The notes under the pieces are model-generated. The model saw only the letters and a program-made list of their open reading frames with translations, did no database searches and had not been told where the DNA came from. A stretch of 64,000 nucleotides of DNA, taken from NCBI RefSeq assembly GCF_031582965.1, contig NZ_CP134049.1, positions 1 to 64,000 of the forward strand, written 5' to 3'. Source of the stretch: Bacillus sp. NEB1478 (GTDB lineage: Bacteria; Bacillota; Bacilli; Bacillales; Fictibacillaceae). Made by a program: the position numbers and the translations under genes. Below are positions 55,805-64,000 of this stretch, in pieces; the first letter of the stretch is position 1, and each line of letters begins with the position of its first letter.

Positions 55805-56953
55805 TTGAAGCGTTCTTTTATAACGGATGATCATGAGATATTCCGAAAATCTTTAAGAAAGTTTTTAGAAAAAGAAGCTTATCCTTTTTATGACGAATGG
55901 GAACAAAACAGAATGATCCCTCGTAATTTTTGGAGAAAAATGGGGGAACAAGGTTTTCTATGTCCTGATATCGATGAAAAGTACGGCGGGAGCGAAGTAG
56001 ACTGGGGCTTTTCAGCAGTTATTAATGAGGAGCTGGAGCGGGTTGGTTCAGGGCTTGTAGGAATTGGATTGCACAACGATATCGTCGTACCGTATATCAC
56101 GGCTTATGGAACAGAAGAGCAAAAAAAACGCTGGCTTCCGCGCTGTGTGACAGGAGAAATCATTACCGCTATTGCGATGACAGAACCGGGAACAGGGTCT
56201 GATCTTGCGGGCATCAAAACGACAGCGAAACTTGAAGGAAACCATTATATTCTTAACGGTCAAAAGACGTTTATTACAAATGGCATCCATTCGGATCTCG
56301 TTATTGTGGCATGCAAAACCGATCTTAACGCGCAGCCGAAGCATAAAGGAGTTAGTTTGATAGTCGTGGAGCGGGACACACCTGGTTTTTCAAGAGGAAG
56401 AAAGCTCGATAAGGTAGGGCTTCATTGTCAGGATACAGCAGAGCTTATTTTCGAAGATTGCAAGGTTCATAAGGATAACCTCCTAGGGGAAGAAGGGAAG
56501 GGCTTCGTCTATTTGATGGAGAAACTGCAGCAGGAAAGGCTTGTTGTGGCTATTGCAGCACAAGCAGCGGCAGAGGAAATGTTCAAGCTGACACTCGACT
56601 ATGTGAAAAGCAGAGAGGCGTTTGGACGCCCTGTAAGTCAATTTCAGAATACACAATTCAAGCTGGCAGAAATCGCTACTGAAATCGAGATGGGTAGAGC
56701 TTTCCTAGATTCCTTAATCACCGACCATATAGCAGGTGAAAATATCGTGACGAAGGTTTCGATGGCTAAATGGAAGCTGACAGACGCGGCAAAAAGAATT
56801 GCTGCAGAGTGCATGCAGCTTCATGGCGGCTATGGATACATGGAAGAATACGAGATTGCGAGAAGATACAGGGACATTCCGGTTGCGAGCATCTACGCCG
56901 GGACAAATGAGATTATGAAAGTCATCATCGCGAAAAATCTGGGATTGCAGTAA
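55805..56953 (+). CDS. Acyl-CoA dehydrogenase
   Basis: The ~382-residue flavoprotein has AIAMTEPGTGSDLAGI (the FAD/acyl motif, about residues 122-137), TNGIHSDLVIV, the QLHGGYGYMEEY segment with the catalytic Glu region, and the terminal YAGTNEIMK motif. It introduces the alpha-beta double bond in acyl-CoA. Start TTG 55805 with GGAGGG eight bases upstream; the longer frame would overlap the ligase gene. Electrons go to ETF, which is not in the window. Confidence 0.93.
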   Translation: MKRSFITDDHEIFRKSLRKFLEKEAYPFYDEWEQNRMIPRNFWRKMGEQGFLCPDIDEKYGGSEVDWGFSAVINEELERVGSGLVGIGLHNDIVVPYITAYGTEEQKKRWLPRCVTGEIITAIAMTEPGTGSDLAGIKTTAKLEGNHYILNGQKTFITNGIHSDLVIVACKTDLNAQPKHKGVSLIVVERDTPGFSRGRKLDKVGLHCQDTAELIFEDCKVHKDNLLGEEGKGFVYLMEKLQQERLVVAIAAQAAAEEMFKLTLDYVKSREAFGRPVSQFQNTQFKLAEIATEIEMGRAFLDSLITDHIAGENIVTKVSMAKWKLTDAAKRIAAECMQLHGGYGYMEEYEIARRYRDIPVASIYAGTNEIMKVIIAKNLGLQ

Positions 56954-56975
56954 GCAGAAAGTGAGGAAAAAGCAG

Positions 56976-58115
56976 ATGAGAGAAGCAGTTATTGTTGATG
57001 GTATAAGGACAGCAACAGGTAGAAGGAATGGTGCTTTAAAGGATATTCGTCCGGATGATCTGGCAGCTGTCGTTTTAAAGGAGCTGGTGAACCGTTCAGG
57101 TATAGATCCTAAATTAATCGAAGACGTTATCCTGGGCTGTGTTACTCAGTCAGGCGAACAAGCCGGGGACATTGCAAGGGTGTCTGCATTGATTGCCGGT
57201 TTGCCGATCGAAGTGCCAGGAACGACAATTGACCGTCAATGCGGATCGAGCCAGCAAGCTGTCCATTTTGCGGCACAAGCCATTTTATCCGGAGATATGG
57301 ACATTGTTATTGCAGGCGGAGTGGAAAGCATGTCGCGTGTACCAATGGGTTCTAATTATCAAGGAACGGCTTTTAGCCCTGCCCTTAAGGAACGATATGA
57401 AGTCATCCATCAAGGGTTGTCGGCAGAGCGGATTGCTGAAAAATATGGCTTCACACGAAAAGATCTTGATCAGTTTTCGCTTGAAAGTCATGAAAAAGCT
57501 TTGCGTGCACAGGCGGAGGGTTATTTTAAAAGGGAGATCCTTCCTATTCAGCTTGCAGGTGGAAACGTATTTAACACAGATTCTGGGCCTCGCCAAGAAA
57601 CCTCACTCGAAGCGCTTGGAAATCTAAAACCTGCGTTCACCGAGAATGGTGTTATTCATGCGGGGAATGCCAGCCAAATCAGTGATGGTGCTTCAGCAAT
57701 ACTTTTGATGAGCAGGGAAAAAGCAGAGGAACTAGAGCTTAAGCCGCGATTCAAGGTCCATACCCGAGTTGTCGTTGGATCTGATCCAACACTGATGTTG
57801 ACGGGGCCAATTCCAGCGACACGAAAGGCACTGGAAAAGTCGGGTCTCACGATTGAAGAAATTGATATTTTTGAGGTGAACGAGGCGTTCGCGTCCGTTG
57901 CACTTGCCTGGCTAAAAGAAACGGGTGCAGATCCAAAGAAACTGAATCCGAATGGCGGTGCCATTGCACTCGGTCATCCGCTAGGAGGAAGCGGTTCGAG
58001 GCTGATGGTAACACTGATGCACGAGCTAGAACGGACCGGCGGCAGATTTGGTTTGCAGACCATGTGCGAAGGTCACGGCATGGCAAATGCGACGATTATT
58101 GAACGGCTGGACTGA
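56976..58115 (+). CDS. Thiolase (acetyl-CoA acyltransferase)
   Basis: The 379-residue thiolase has the active-site cysteine in DRQCGSSQQAV (about residue 86), GGVESMSRVPM, the FEVNEAFA histidine-side loop region, NPNGGAIALGHPLGGSG with catalytic His (about 338) and the second cysteine in LQTMCEGHGMANA (about 367). It cleaves 3-ketoacyl-CoA with CoA. Start ATG 56976 after GTGAGG. Third gene of the operon. Confidence 0.94.
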   Translation: MREAVIVDGIRTATGRRNGALKDIRPDDLAAVVLKELVNRSGIDPKLIEDVILGCVTQSGEQAGDIARVSALIAGLPIEVPGTTIDRQCGSSQQAVHFAAQAILSGDMDIVIAGGVESMSRVPMGSNYQGTAFSPALKERYEVIHQGLSAERIAEKYGFTRKDLDQFSLESHEKALRAQAEGYFKREILPIQLAGGNVFNTDSGPRQETSLEALGNLKPAFTENGVIHAGNASQISDGASAILLMSREKAEELELKPRFKVHTRVVVGSDPTLMLTGPIPATRKALEKSGLTIEEIDIFEVNEAFASVALAWLKETGADPKKLNPNGGAIALGHPLGGSGSRLMVTLMHELERTGGRFGLQTMCEGHGMANATIIERLD

Positions 58116-58160
58116 TGTGTACAGGAATGTTGTAAATCTATCTATATCGGAGGGATTAAC

Positions 58161-59735
58161 ATGGGGACAACGATTGGCAGAATTTTTGATTTGACCGTGC
58201 AGAAATTTCCTAACAAAGAGGCGATCTATGATGTCAGAAAGAATTTGCGCTTGTCCTACCGAGAATGGAACACAGAAGTCAATAAGCTTGCCAATGCACT
58301 CGCTATAGAAGGGGTGACTAAGGGAGACCGTGTTTCGACTTTTTTGTTTAATACCGAAGAACTCGCAACAGCATTTTTTGCCTGCACGAAAATCGGAGCT
58401 GTTTTTAATCCTATCAATTTCCGGCTGACGGCAGAAGAGGTGGCTTTTATTCTTCAGGATGCAGCCCCGAAGGTCGTTTTATTTGAAAAAGCCTTGGAAC
58501 CGACTGTCAAAGCAATCAAAGACCGCTTTTCGGGCACTTCTTTTTGGTATATAGACGATGAAACTCCTGATTACGCCATGAGTTACCAGCAGAAAGTGTC
58601 ACGGGCACCTGTGGAACCCCCTAACGTCTCCGTTGATGAAGATGATCTATACGCCATCATGTATACGAGCGGGACAACAGGAAGACCAAAAGGTGTGCTC
58701 CATTCCCATCGAGAGATTGTTGAACAAAGTTTAATTATTATTGGAGCAACAAGGCTTGATTCCTATGATGTGGGGCTTGTAACAGCACCGATGTTTCATT
58801 GTGCTGAACTGCATTGTGCCTTTTTGCCAAGGATTCATGTCGGAGCGAGCAACGTCATATTGCATCAATTTGAACCGAAAAAGGTGCTCAGCCTTATAGA
58901 AGGAGAAAGGATCACAAAGCTTTTTGCAGCTCCAACAATGTGGAACATGCTTTTGCAGGAGGATTTAAAGCAATATGACATAAAAAGCCTGAAGATTGGT
59001 TTGTACGGTGCAGCTCCAATGGCTCCTGCACTCGTTCATGCCTGCCACGATCAATTGGGAATATCGCTTGTGCAAGCGTATGGAATGACTGAAATGGGTC
59101 CTGCTATTACTTTTCTTGGAGAAAAAGATCAGCTGACAAAAGCAGGCTCAGCCGGACAGGCTTGTTTGAACCACGAAATCCGTATAGTCCGTCCAAATGA
59201 AAACGGTCCTTCTGATCCTAACGATATAATGCCGTCAGGGGAAACGGGTGAAATTATCGTGAAGGGACCTTGTATGATGTCAGGGTACTTTCGAAGAGAA
59301 GAGGCATCAGAAAAAGCTTTATACAAGGGGTGGTATCATTCTGGCGATATCGGCTTTCTGGATGAAGATGGCTACTTGTGGGTGAAGGACCGGGTGGACG
59401 ATATGATTATATCTGGCGGAGAAAATATTTATCCGCGAGAGGTAGAAGATATTCTGCATGCACATATTGGTGTCCTCGATGCGGCGGTTGTCGGGCAGCC
59501 GGATGACAGATGGGGGGAAACAGTAACAGCGTTTGTTGTAAAAAAAGAGAGCTCTCTCTCAGAAGAAGAACTTGATGAGTGGTGCAAAAGCAGTGACCAG
59601 ATCGCTAACTATAAACGTCCTCGTAAATATGTATTTCTTGAGGCGCTTCCGCGAAATGCGAGCGGTAAAATTCAAAAATTCATACTTCGTAAACAGTTGG
59701 AGAATTTGTCAGTACCAGGACCGGGAGCGGTTTAA
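58161..59735 (+). CDS. Acyl-CoA synthetase (AMP-binding), second of two
   Basis: The 524-residue ANL enzyme has MYTSGTTGRPKGVL (about residues 171-184), YGAAPMAPA, QAYGMTEMGP, the hinge DRVDDMIISGGENI and the C-terminal PRNASGKIQKF lysine. It is related to but clearly distinct from the first ligase in the operon, so two acids or two chain lengths may be activated. GGAGGG upstream of the ATG. Confidence 0.92.
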   Translation: MGTTIGRIFDLTVQKFPNKEAIYDVRKNLRLSYREWNTEVNKLANALAIEGVTKGDRVSTFLFNTEELATAFFACTKIGAVFNPINFRLTAEEVAFILQDAAPKVVLFEKALEPTVKAIKDRFSGTSFWYIDDETPDYAMSYQQKVSRAPVEPPNVSVDEDDLYAIMYTSGTTGRPKGVLHSHREIVEQSLIIIGATRLDSYDVGLVTAPMFHCAELHCAFLPRIHVGASNVILHQFEPKKVLSLIEGERITKLFAAPTMWNMLLQEDLKQYDIKSLKIGLYGAAPMAPALVHACHDQLGISLVQAYGMTEMGPAITFLGEKDQLTKAGSAGQACLNHEIRIVRPNENGPSDPNDIMPSGETGEIIVKGPCMMSGYFRREEASEKALYKGWYHSGDIGFLDEDGYLWVKDRVDDMIISGGENIYPREVEDILHAHIGVLDAAVVGQPDDRWGETVTAFVVKKESSLSEEELDEWCKSSDQIANYKRPRKYVFLEALPRNASGKIQKFILRKQLENLSVPGPGAV

Positions 59736-59737
59736 AT

Positions 59738-60901
59738 ATGCTTACTGAAAATACTGAGCAGCTCCAAAGCAAGTTACTCAAAGGGGTTCGCATTCTTGAT
59801 TTCAGCCATTATTTGCCGGGTCCCTTCGCATCTCTCAGACTTGCAGAAATGGGAGCAGAAGTCATCAAAGTCGAACCCCCTTCCGGCGATCCTGCCCGAA
59901 CTGCAGGTCCCAAAAGCAATAATAAAGCAATTGTGTTTGAAGCAAATAACCGTGGAAAAAAGAGTATAACATTTAACCTGAAACAAGAATCAGGCAGGGA
60001 AATTGCCCTTCGACTTGCTCGCGAGTCAGATGTGCTGATTGAAAGTTTCCGCCCGGGTGTGATGAAAAAACTCGGCCTTGGCTATGAGCACATTATGGAA
60101 GTAAATCCGAAAATGATTTATTGCTCTATTTCAGGGTTTGGTCAGGATGGTATGCTGAGCGAACTCGGTAGTCATGATATTAATTATTTGGCGTTAAGCG
60201 GGGCGCTTGCCCAACTGAAAGATGATAATGGCCGTCCGATTCATCCTTCCAATACGTTTGCTGACTTTATTGGTGGTATAGCTGCCAACGAACGGATTTT
60301 AGCAGGCTTGGTCTCACGCGCATTAACCGGTAAAGGAAGCTATCATTCTATTTCTATAACGGAAGTAATGGCCACGTTTATGGTCAATCATGTTTTGGTT
60401 GAAAAAGAATCGGGCATTGGCAATGGAATCGAGGTTTTAAATGGGAATACCGTTTCATACGCACTCTATGAAACAAGTGATAGGCGGTTTGTAAGTCTCG
60501 GAGCATTAGAGGCAAAATTTTGGAGTAATTTTTGCCATGGTGTTGGTAGACTGGACTGGATCCCTTTTCAGTTTAAGAGCATTTCGTCTGATTATCCCGT
60601 TTATAAAGAAATGACTGAATTATTCAGGAGCAGAAGTCTGGAGGAGTGGACTGAATTTGGCATTAAGACAGATTGCTGTCTGGTTCCTGTTCTTGAAGCA
60701 GAAGAACTTTCAAGACACCCTTATTTCTTGGAAAAAGGACAGATAAATGCAAACGGTTATGTAAGGATGCACAGTGGGATCGGGGCAGAGGAATTGGTCC
60801 CTTCTCCGGAAAAGGGAGAACATACGGAAGAGATACTAAAAGAACTGCTTAACGTCTCAACCAGTGAGCTCTCATTCTGGAGAGAAGCAGGAATTATTTG
60901 A
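59738..60901 (+). CDS. Class III CoA-transferase (CaiB/BaiF)
   Basis: The 387-residue protein matches CaiB/BaiF, with ILDFSHYLPGPFASLRLAEMGAEVIKVEPP at residues 17-46 (region only), NRGKKSI, and the catalytic aspartate in SHDINYLALSG (about residue 149). It moves CoA between an acyl-CoA and a free acid, and some members are racemases. Starts two bases after the preceding stop. Last gene of the operon; a terminator (60909-60948) follows. Confidence 0.93.
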   Translation: MLTENTEQLQSKLLKGVRILDFSHYLPGPFASLRLAEMGAEVIKVEPPSGDPARTAGPKSNNKAIVFEANNRGKKSITFNLKQESGREIALRLARESDVLIESFRPGVMKKLGLGYEHIMEVNPKMIYCSISGFGQDGMLSELGSHDINYLALSGALAQLKDDNGRPIHPSNTFADFIGGIAANERILAGLVSRALTGKGSYHSISITEVMATFMVNHVLVEKESGIGNGIEVLNGNTVSYALYETSDRRFVSLGALEAKFWSNFCHGVGRLDWIPFQFKSISSDYPVYKEMTELFRSRSLEEWTEFGIKTDCCLVPVLEAEELSRHPYFLEKGQINANGYVRMHSGIGAEELVPSPEKGEHTEEILKELLNVSTSELSFWREAGII

Positions 60902-60908
60902 TATTTAA

Positions 60909-60948
60909 AAAGAAGCCAGGGTGAATCAAAACTCCGGCTTCTTCTCTT
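60909..60948 (+). terminator. Terminator of the acyl-CoA operon
   Basis: AGAAGCC pairs with GGCTTCT, with TCTCTTTT downstream. Confidence 0.75.
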
Positions 60949-61036
60949 TTATTCCAGCTGATTCGATTGATTTAACAATTCTTTCGAAAATATTAAAACG
61001 ACTCATAAGTGATAGAAACAAAAAAGTAATCTTCCA

Positions 61037-62161
61037 TTAAAAGTGGGAGGTTACTTCATTTTCATTACGATTATCTTTTATAAAATAAGTTCGAATGTTA
61101 AAAGATAAGCAAAGTAAGAGTTCAATAAACAGCAGAGAAATCACAAACCATATACCGAAATGAACAATTTCCTTTTTTAAAAAAACGATCACTTCTAAAT
61201 GGGTCTTGATGGAAGATGTAAAAGTATAAAACATAGCAAATGTGAAAATTCTTGCCCATTGAGTTACATCATAAATGAAAAGCCCTCTTTTTAATCCGTA
61301 TTTTTGGATACGCTTAATGAGTCGATAAATCTCAATGGATTCAACGAATAAAAAAATAATCAATGCTGATAACCAAAGACATTCAATGATATTGTCATTG
61401 ACTAGATCTGTAATGATACAAGCGATTCCAGAGATCGACAAAGCGCCATGTAATATACAGTTTGTATTGTTCCAATCGAATTCAATTGACCAAGAATTCT
61501 TGCAGTATCTATATAAAATAAAGAGGATACCAATAAAATAAAAACAAAACCCGATTATAAGAAATAGAATATTTAACTGAGAGGGAAATGTATCAAAAAC
61601 AGTATTTGATACAAGAACGATAGATTGTGTGCTGACTGTTGTTAAAAGAAGAATGCCATGTACCTTGCTGAATAATTTCGTCCGGAAGATCTCAATAAAT
61701 GTATATAAGCAAAAGCACATATAAACGACCCACATGCCAATATCTACATATGTTATGATTTGAGGGATAAAACTCAAATGATTAAACTGTTTATAAATCA
61801 AAATCGTACTAATGGACGTTCCTGCAATCCATGTTCCTATTCCAAAACGATTTATTCGATCGGAATAATGTAACTCCTTAAACTTTCCGCCAGCGTAAAC
61901 CATAAAAAAAGATAAAATAAAAGCGAGCCACAAAGCTAGATTTATAATGCTTAATAATTTACCAAAAACACTTAGAAAAAATGGTTTTCCAAAGTAGTTT
62001 AATAAAACCCCTTGAATCATAATCCCTAAAGACATGACTGCAGCCATTGAAGAGGTTTTAACATGAATTTTTTTCAAAGTGATAAAGATAACAAGACAAA
62101 CGGAAAGAATGATCAGTAAAAATAAATAAGGCATTTCAATCACCAACACTATAAGATTCAT
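61037..62161 (-). CDS. Multi-pass membrane protein of unknown family
   Basis: The 374-residue protein has about ten hydrophobic segments spread over its whole length and a short polar C-terminus (DNRNENEVTSHF). The segment FGIGTWIAGTSISTILIY faintly recalls the TehA/SLAC1 (TDT) anion-channel family, but I cannot assign it. Minus strand, alone. An inverted repeat with a T-run on the minus side (61023-61055) overlaps its end and may be its terminator. Confidence 0.6.
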   Translation of the reverse strand: MNLIVLVIEMPYLFLLIILSVCLVIFITLKKIHVKTSSMAAVMSLGIMIQGVLLNYFGKPFFLSVFGKLLSIINLALWLAFILSFFMVYAGGKFKELHYSDRINRFGIGTWIAGTSISTILIYKQFNHLSFIPQIITYVDIGMWVVYMCFCLYTFIEIFRTKLFSKVHGILLLTTVSTQSIVLVSNTVFDTFPSQLNILFLIIGFCFYFIGILFILYRYCKNSWSIEFDWNNTNCILHGALSISGIACIITDLVNDNIIECLWLSALIIFLFVESIEIYRLIKRIQKYGLKRGLFIYDVTQWARIFTFAMFYTFTSSIKTHLEVIVFLKKEIVHFGIWFVISLLFIELLLCLSFNIRTYFIKDNRNENEVTSHF

Positions 62162-62241
62162 AAAAAGTATACCATATGCACCAAATACAAAATGATTAAT
62201 GAATGATCTAATTTCGTTAATAAAAACGGAGGAAATAAATA

Positions 62242-62583
62242 ATGTCTAACTTACCAAACTGCCCAAAGTGCAAATCCGAATACACATATGAGGATGGAAG
62301 CCTTTTTGTTTGTCCTGAATGTGCGCATGAGTGGAGTTCAGAAACAGATGTAGAAACGGGCAGCGATCAGAAAATCGTTAAAGATTCCAATGGAAATGTC
62401 TTAAATGATGGCGATTCTATATCTGTAATCAAAGACCTTAAAGTAAAAGGAACTTCATCCGTTATTAAGATTGGTACTAAAGTAAAAGGAATTCGTTTAG
62501 TTGACGGGGATCATGATATTGAATGTAAAATCGATGGTTTCGGTGCCATGAAGTTAAAATCGGAGTTTGTTAAAAAGATATAA
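62242..62583 (+). CDS. yjdM: Zinc ribbon protein YjdM (PhnA)
   Basis: The 113-residue protein has an N-terminal zinc ribbon (CPKC...CPEC, residues 7-30) and the C-terminal YjdM domain ([27 protein letters not shown]). Despite the old PhnA name its role in phosphonate use is unproven. GGAGGAAAT upstream; terminator 62611-62638. Confidence 0.93.
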   Translation: MSNLPNCPKCKSEYTYEDGSLFVCPECAHEWSSETDVETGSDQKIVKDSNGNVLNDGDSISVIKDLKVKGTSSVIKIGTKVKGIRLVDGDHDIECKIDGFGAMKLKSEFVKKI

Positions 62584-62610
62584 TTACACTTTAATCTTAT
62601 CGTACGTACT

Positions 62611-62638
62611 AAAGAAGCTTATCGCAGCTTCTTTTTTT
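62611..62638 (+). terminator. Terminator after yjdM
   Basis: AAAGAAGCT pairs with AGCTTCTTT, followed by TTTT. Confidence 0.85.
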
Positions 62639-62774
62639 GGGCTATTTTTTCTCAATCTTTGTTGCTTTTGGAAATAGTTGAGCCTCCTTTTAACAGACTA
62701 TAAGAGCAAGATTGAGGACGAAAAGACCATTCCCCTCTTGTTAAAATAAGGTAACAAATATTGGAGGGGTTAAA

Positions 62775-63551
62775 ATGAACAAAATTCAGGAATTTAATAG
62801 GCTTCACAATTCAGAAGAAATATTAATGTTAGGAAATGCATGGGATTTATTGTCGGCATTAACTCTTGAAAAAATGGGATTCAAAGCAATAGGTACAACG
62901 AGTTGGGGAATTGCAAACTCACTAGGTTTTGCAGATGGAGAATTGATTGATTTTAATAGACATTTAGATATTATTAAAACCATTGCAACTCATGTGAAAA
63001 TCCCTGTTTCTGCTGATATAGAAGCAGGTTATGGAGAAAGCGCAGAAACCATTGTTCAGAACGTTTTAAGAACGGCTGACATTGGTGTAGCTGGTATTAA
63101 TATTGAAGATTCAATGAAGCAGCAAAAAGGTTTGAAAGAGATAGCTGTACACGCTGATCTTTTATCAAAAATAAGGTCCTCTCTTGATCATCACGGTTTT
63201 AAGGATTTCTATGTTAATGCAAGAATTGATACATATTTTCAAAGAGAAGCTCCATTTGAGGAAACGATTATACGAGCAAAAGCTTACATTGAGAGCGGGG
63301 CAAGTGGTATCTTTGTTCCTGGTTTAACCGATTACGAGGAGATTCATGAAATGGTTCAAGCGTTTAAAGTCCCTCTAAATGTTTTATCATTGCCCGGACT
63401 TACAAATGGTAAAAAACTAAAAGAATTAGGCGTTAAGCGTTTTAGCTTTGGCAATGCGTTATCTGATAAAGTCATTGCTGTTATGGAAAAAAGTGCAGCA
63501 CATTTATTGGAGATGAAGGATACTTCACATCTATACGAAACAGTTGTTTAA
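62775..63551 (+). CDS. Isocitrate lyase/PEP mutase family protein
   Basis: The 258-residue TIM-barrel protein has the PEP mutase/isocitrate lyase features GTTSWGIANSLG, VSADIEAGYGES (metal-binding acidic pair, about residues 78-89), GINIEDS (about 107-113) and YVNARIDTYF. The family includes methylisocitrate lyases, oxaloacetate decarboxylases and phosphonate enzymes; the closest group is uncharacterised and small. AGGGG upstream. Its neighbour yjdM might hint at phosphonates, but that is weak. Convergent with the next gene across a terminator. Confidence 0.88.
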   Translation: MNKIQEFNRLHNSEEILMLGNAWDLLSALTLEKMGFKAIGTTSWGIANSLGFADGELIDFNRHLDIIKTIATHVKIPVSADIEAGYGESAETIVQNVLRTADIGVAGINIEDSMKQQKGLKEIAVHADLLSKIRSSLDHHGFKDFYVNARIDTYFQREAPFEETIIRAKAYIESGASGIFVPGLTDYEEIHEMVQAFKVPLNVLSLPGLTNGKKLKELGVKRFSFGNALSDKVIAVMEKSAAHLLEMKDTSHLYETVV

Positions 63552-63570
63552 AAAGCAATCTTCATTAAAA

Positions 63571-63606
63571 AAAGAAGCCATGTTATTCAAACAGGCTTCT
63601 TCTTTC
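63571..63606. terminator. Bidirectional terminator at the right end
   Basis: AAAGAAGCC pairs with GGCTTCTTCTTT between convergent genes. Confidence 0.8.
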
Positions 63607-63615
63607 TTTGTTCGA

Positions 63616-63990
63616 TTAGTGAGCTTTAGGAACATCTCCTTCTTTTCTCATCGTAAAAACTTTCTTCGCAACAGTTAAGGCATTCAATACTCTCGGAAAC
63701 CCTGTGTATGGAATTAAGTGAGTAATGCTTTCAACGATTTCCTCTTTTGTTAAGCCTGCTGTCAAACCTGTATTAATATGAAGTTCGAGCTGCGGCTCAG
63801 TTCCTTGTGTGACAAGGGAAGAGATTGTAACCAGTGCACGCTGTTTATTTGTTAATCCCGCGCGCGAGTAGATCTCGCCGTATGCAAACTCAATAATGTA
63901 CTTGGCTACATCTGGTGCTATATCTTCCAGATCCTCTGATATTTTCAAGTGTGTAGAGATGTCGTTGTTATCTGTTAAAGTGTATTCCAT
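63616..63990 (-). CDS. Carboxymuconolactone decarboxylase-like protein
   Basis: The 124-residue helical protein has the CMD/AhpD-like core RAGLTNKQRALVTISSL...ELHINTGLTAGLTKEEIVESITHLIPYTGFPRVLNAL. It lacks the CxxC pair of AhpD, so a peroxidase role is unlikely; gamma-carboxymuconolactone decarboxylase-type or an uncharacterised relative is more likely. Complete, with its start ten bases from the window edge, so the promoter is outside. Confidence 0.88.
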   Translation of the reverse strand: MEYTLTDNNDISTHLKISEDLEDIAPDVAKYIIEFAYGEIYSRAGLTNKQRALVTISSLVTQGTEPQLELHINTGLTAGLTKEEIVESITHLIPYTGFPRVLNALTVAKKVFTMRKEGDVPKAH

Positions 63991-64000
63991 TAATTTATCC

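Overview
The window reads as the origin-proximal chromosome of a spore-forming Bacillaceae bacterium (low-GC Firmicute, Bacillus sensu lato; genus not determined). The gene order rpmH-rnpA-yidD-spoIIIJ-jag-mnmE-mnmG-rsmG-noc-parA-parB, then yyaC, yyzM, ychF, rpsF-ssb-rpsR, yybS-gdpP-rplI-dnaC, purA, walRKHIJ-htrA, yyzF and rlmH is the classic Bacillus replication-origin flank. Spore genes (yyaC, spoIIIJ/jag) and AGGAGG-type ribosome binding sites agree. Position 1 lies in the DnaA-box-rich spacer upstream of dnaA, which is off the left edge, so nearly all core genes point away from the origin.

Layout. 1-607: oriC-side DnaA boxes and the rpmH promoter. 608-10026: ribosomal protein, RNase P, membrane insertion, tRNA/rRNA modification and chromosome segregation genes, with three parS sites (7289, 9840, 13813). 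10116-24804: mixed core genes, a molybdopterin oxidoreductase inserted between yyzM and ychF, the rpsF-ssb-rpsR and yybS-gdpP-rplI-dnaC operons, and purA behind a pair of PurR boxes. 25439-25931: four tRNA genes (Lys, Glu, Asp, Phe); the Lys and Phe genes are each preceded by a truncated 5' copy of themselves fused to an ~80-bp repeated element. 26236-36706: a PlsY-family protein, a LysM/G5/M23 wall hydrolase with a WalR box, the walRKHIJ-htrA cell-wall-stress operon, and yyzF-rlmH embedded in a second DnaA-box cluster.

The accessory region starts after rlmH. 36944-43425 is a complete Wadjet (JetD-JetA-JetB-JetC) SMC-like anti-plasmid system in one overlapping operon behind a 16-bp perfect palindrome. 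43905-46206 (minus) is a two-gene unit of a nuclease-helicase (PD-(D/E)XK plus DUF2075) and a MazG-like NTP pyrophosphohydrolase, a candidate defence pair. 46488-49691 (minus) holds an HXXEE membrane protein, a DJ-1/PfpI protein and a TetR regulator that share an operator, and an MFS exporter. 49904-60901 is a catabolic island: a radical SAM/SPASM protein, an SDR dehydrogenase, a CBS-PAS-AAA+-Fis sigma-54 activator, and an operon of two acyl-CoA ligases, an acyl-CoA dehydrogenase, a thiolase and a class III CoA-transferase. Both the SDR gene and the operon have textbook -24/-12 sigma-54 promoters, so the activator between them probably drives both. The right end carries an unknown membrane protein, YjdM, a PEP mutase/isocitrate lyase-family protein and a carboxymuconolactone decarboxylase-like protein.

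The least explained structures are the tRNA-associated elements and at least three intergenic arrays (17720, 24911, 51856) that share an exact 21-bp period but have different repeat units.
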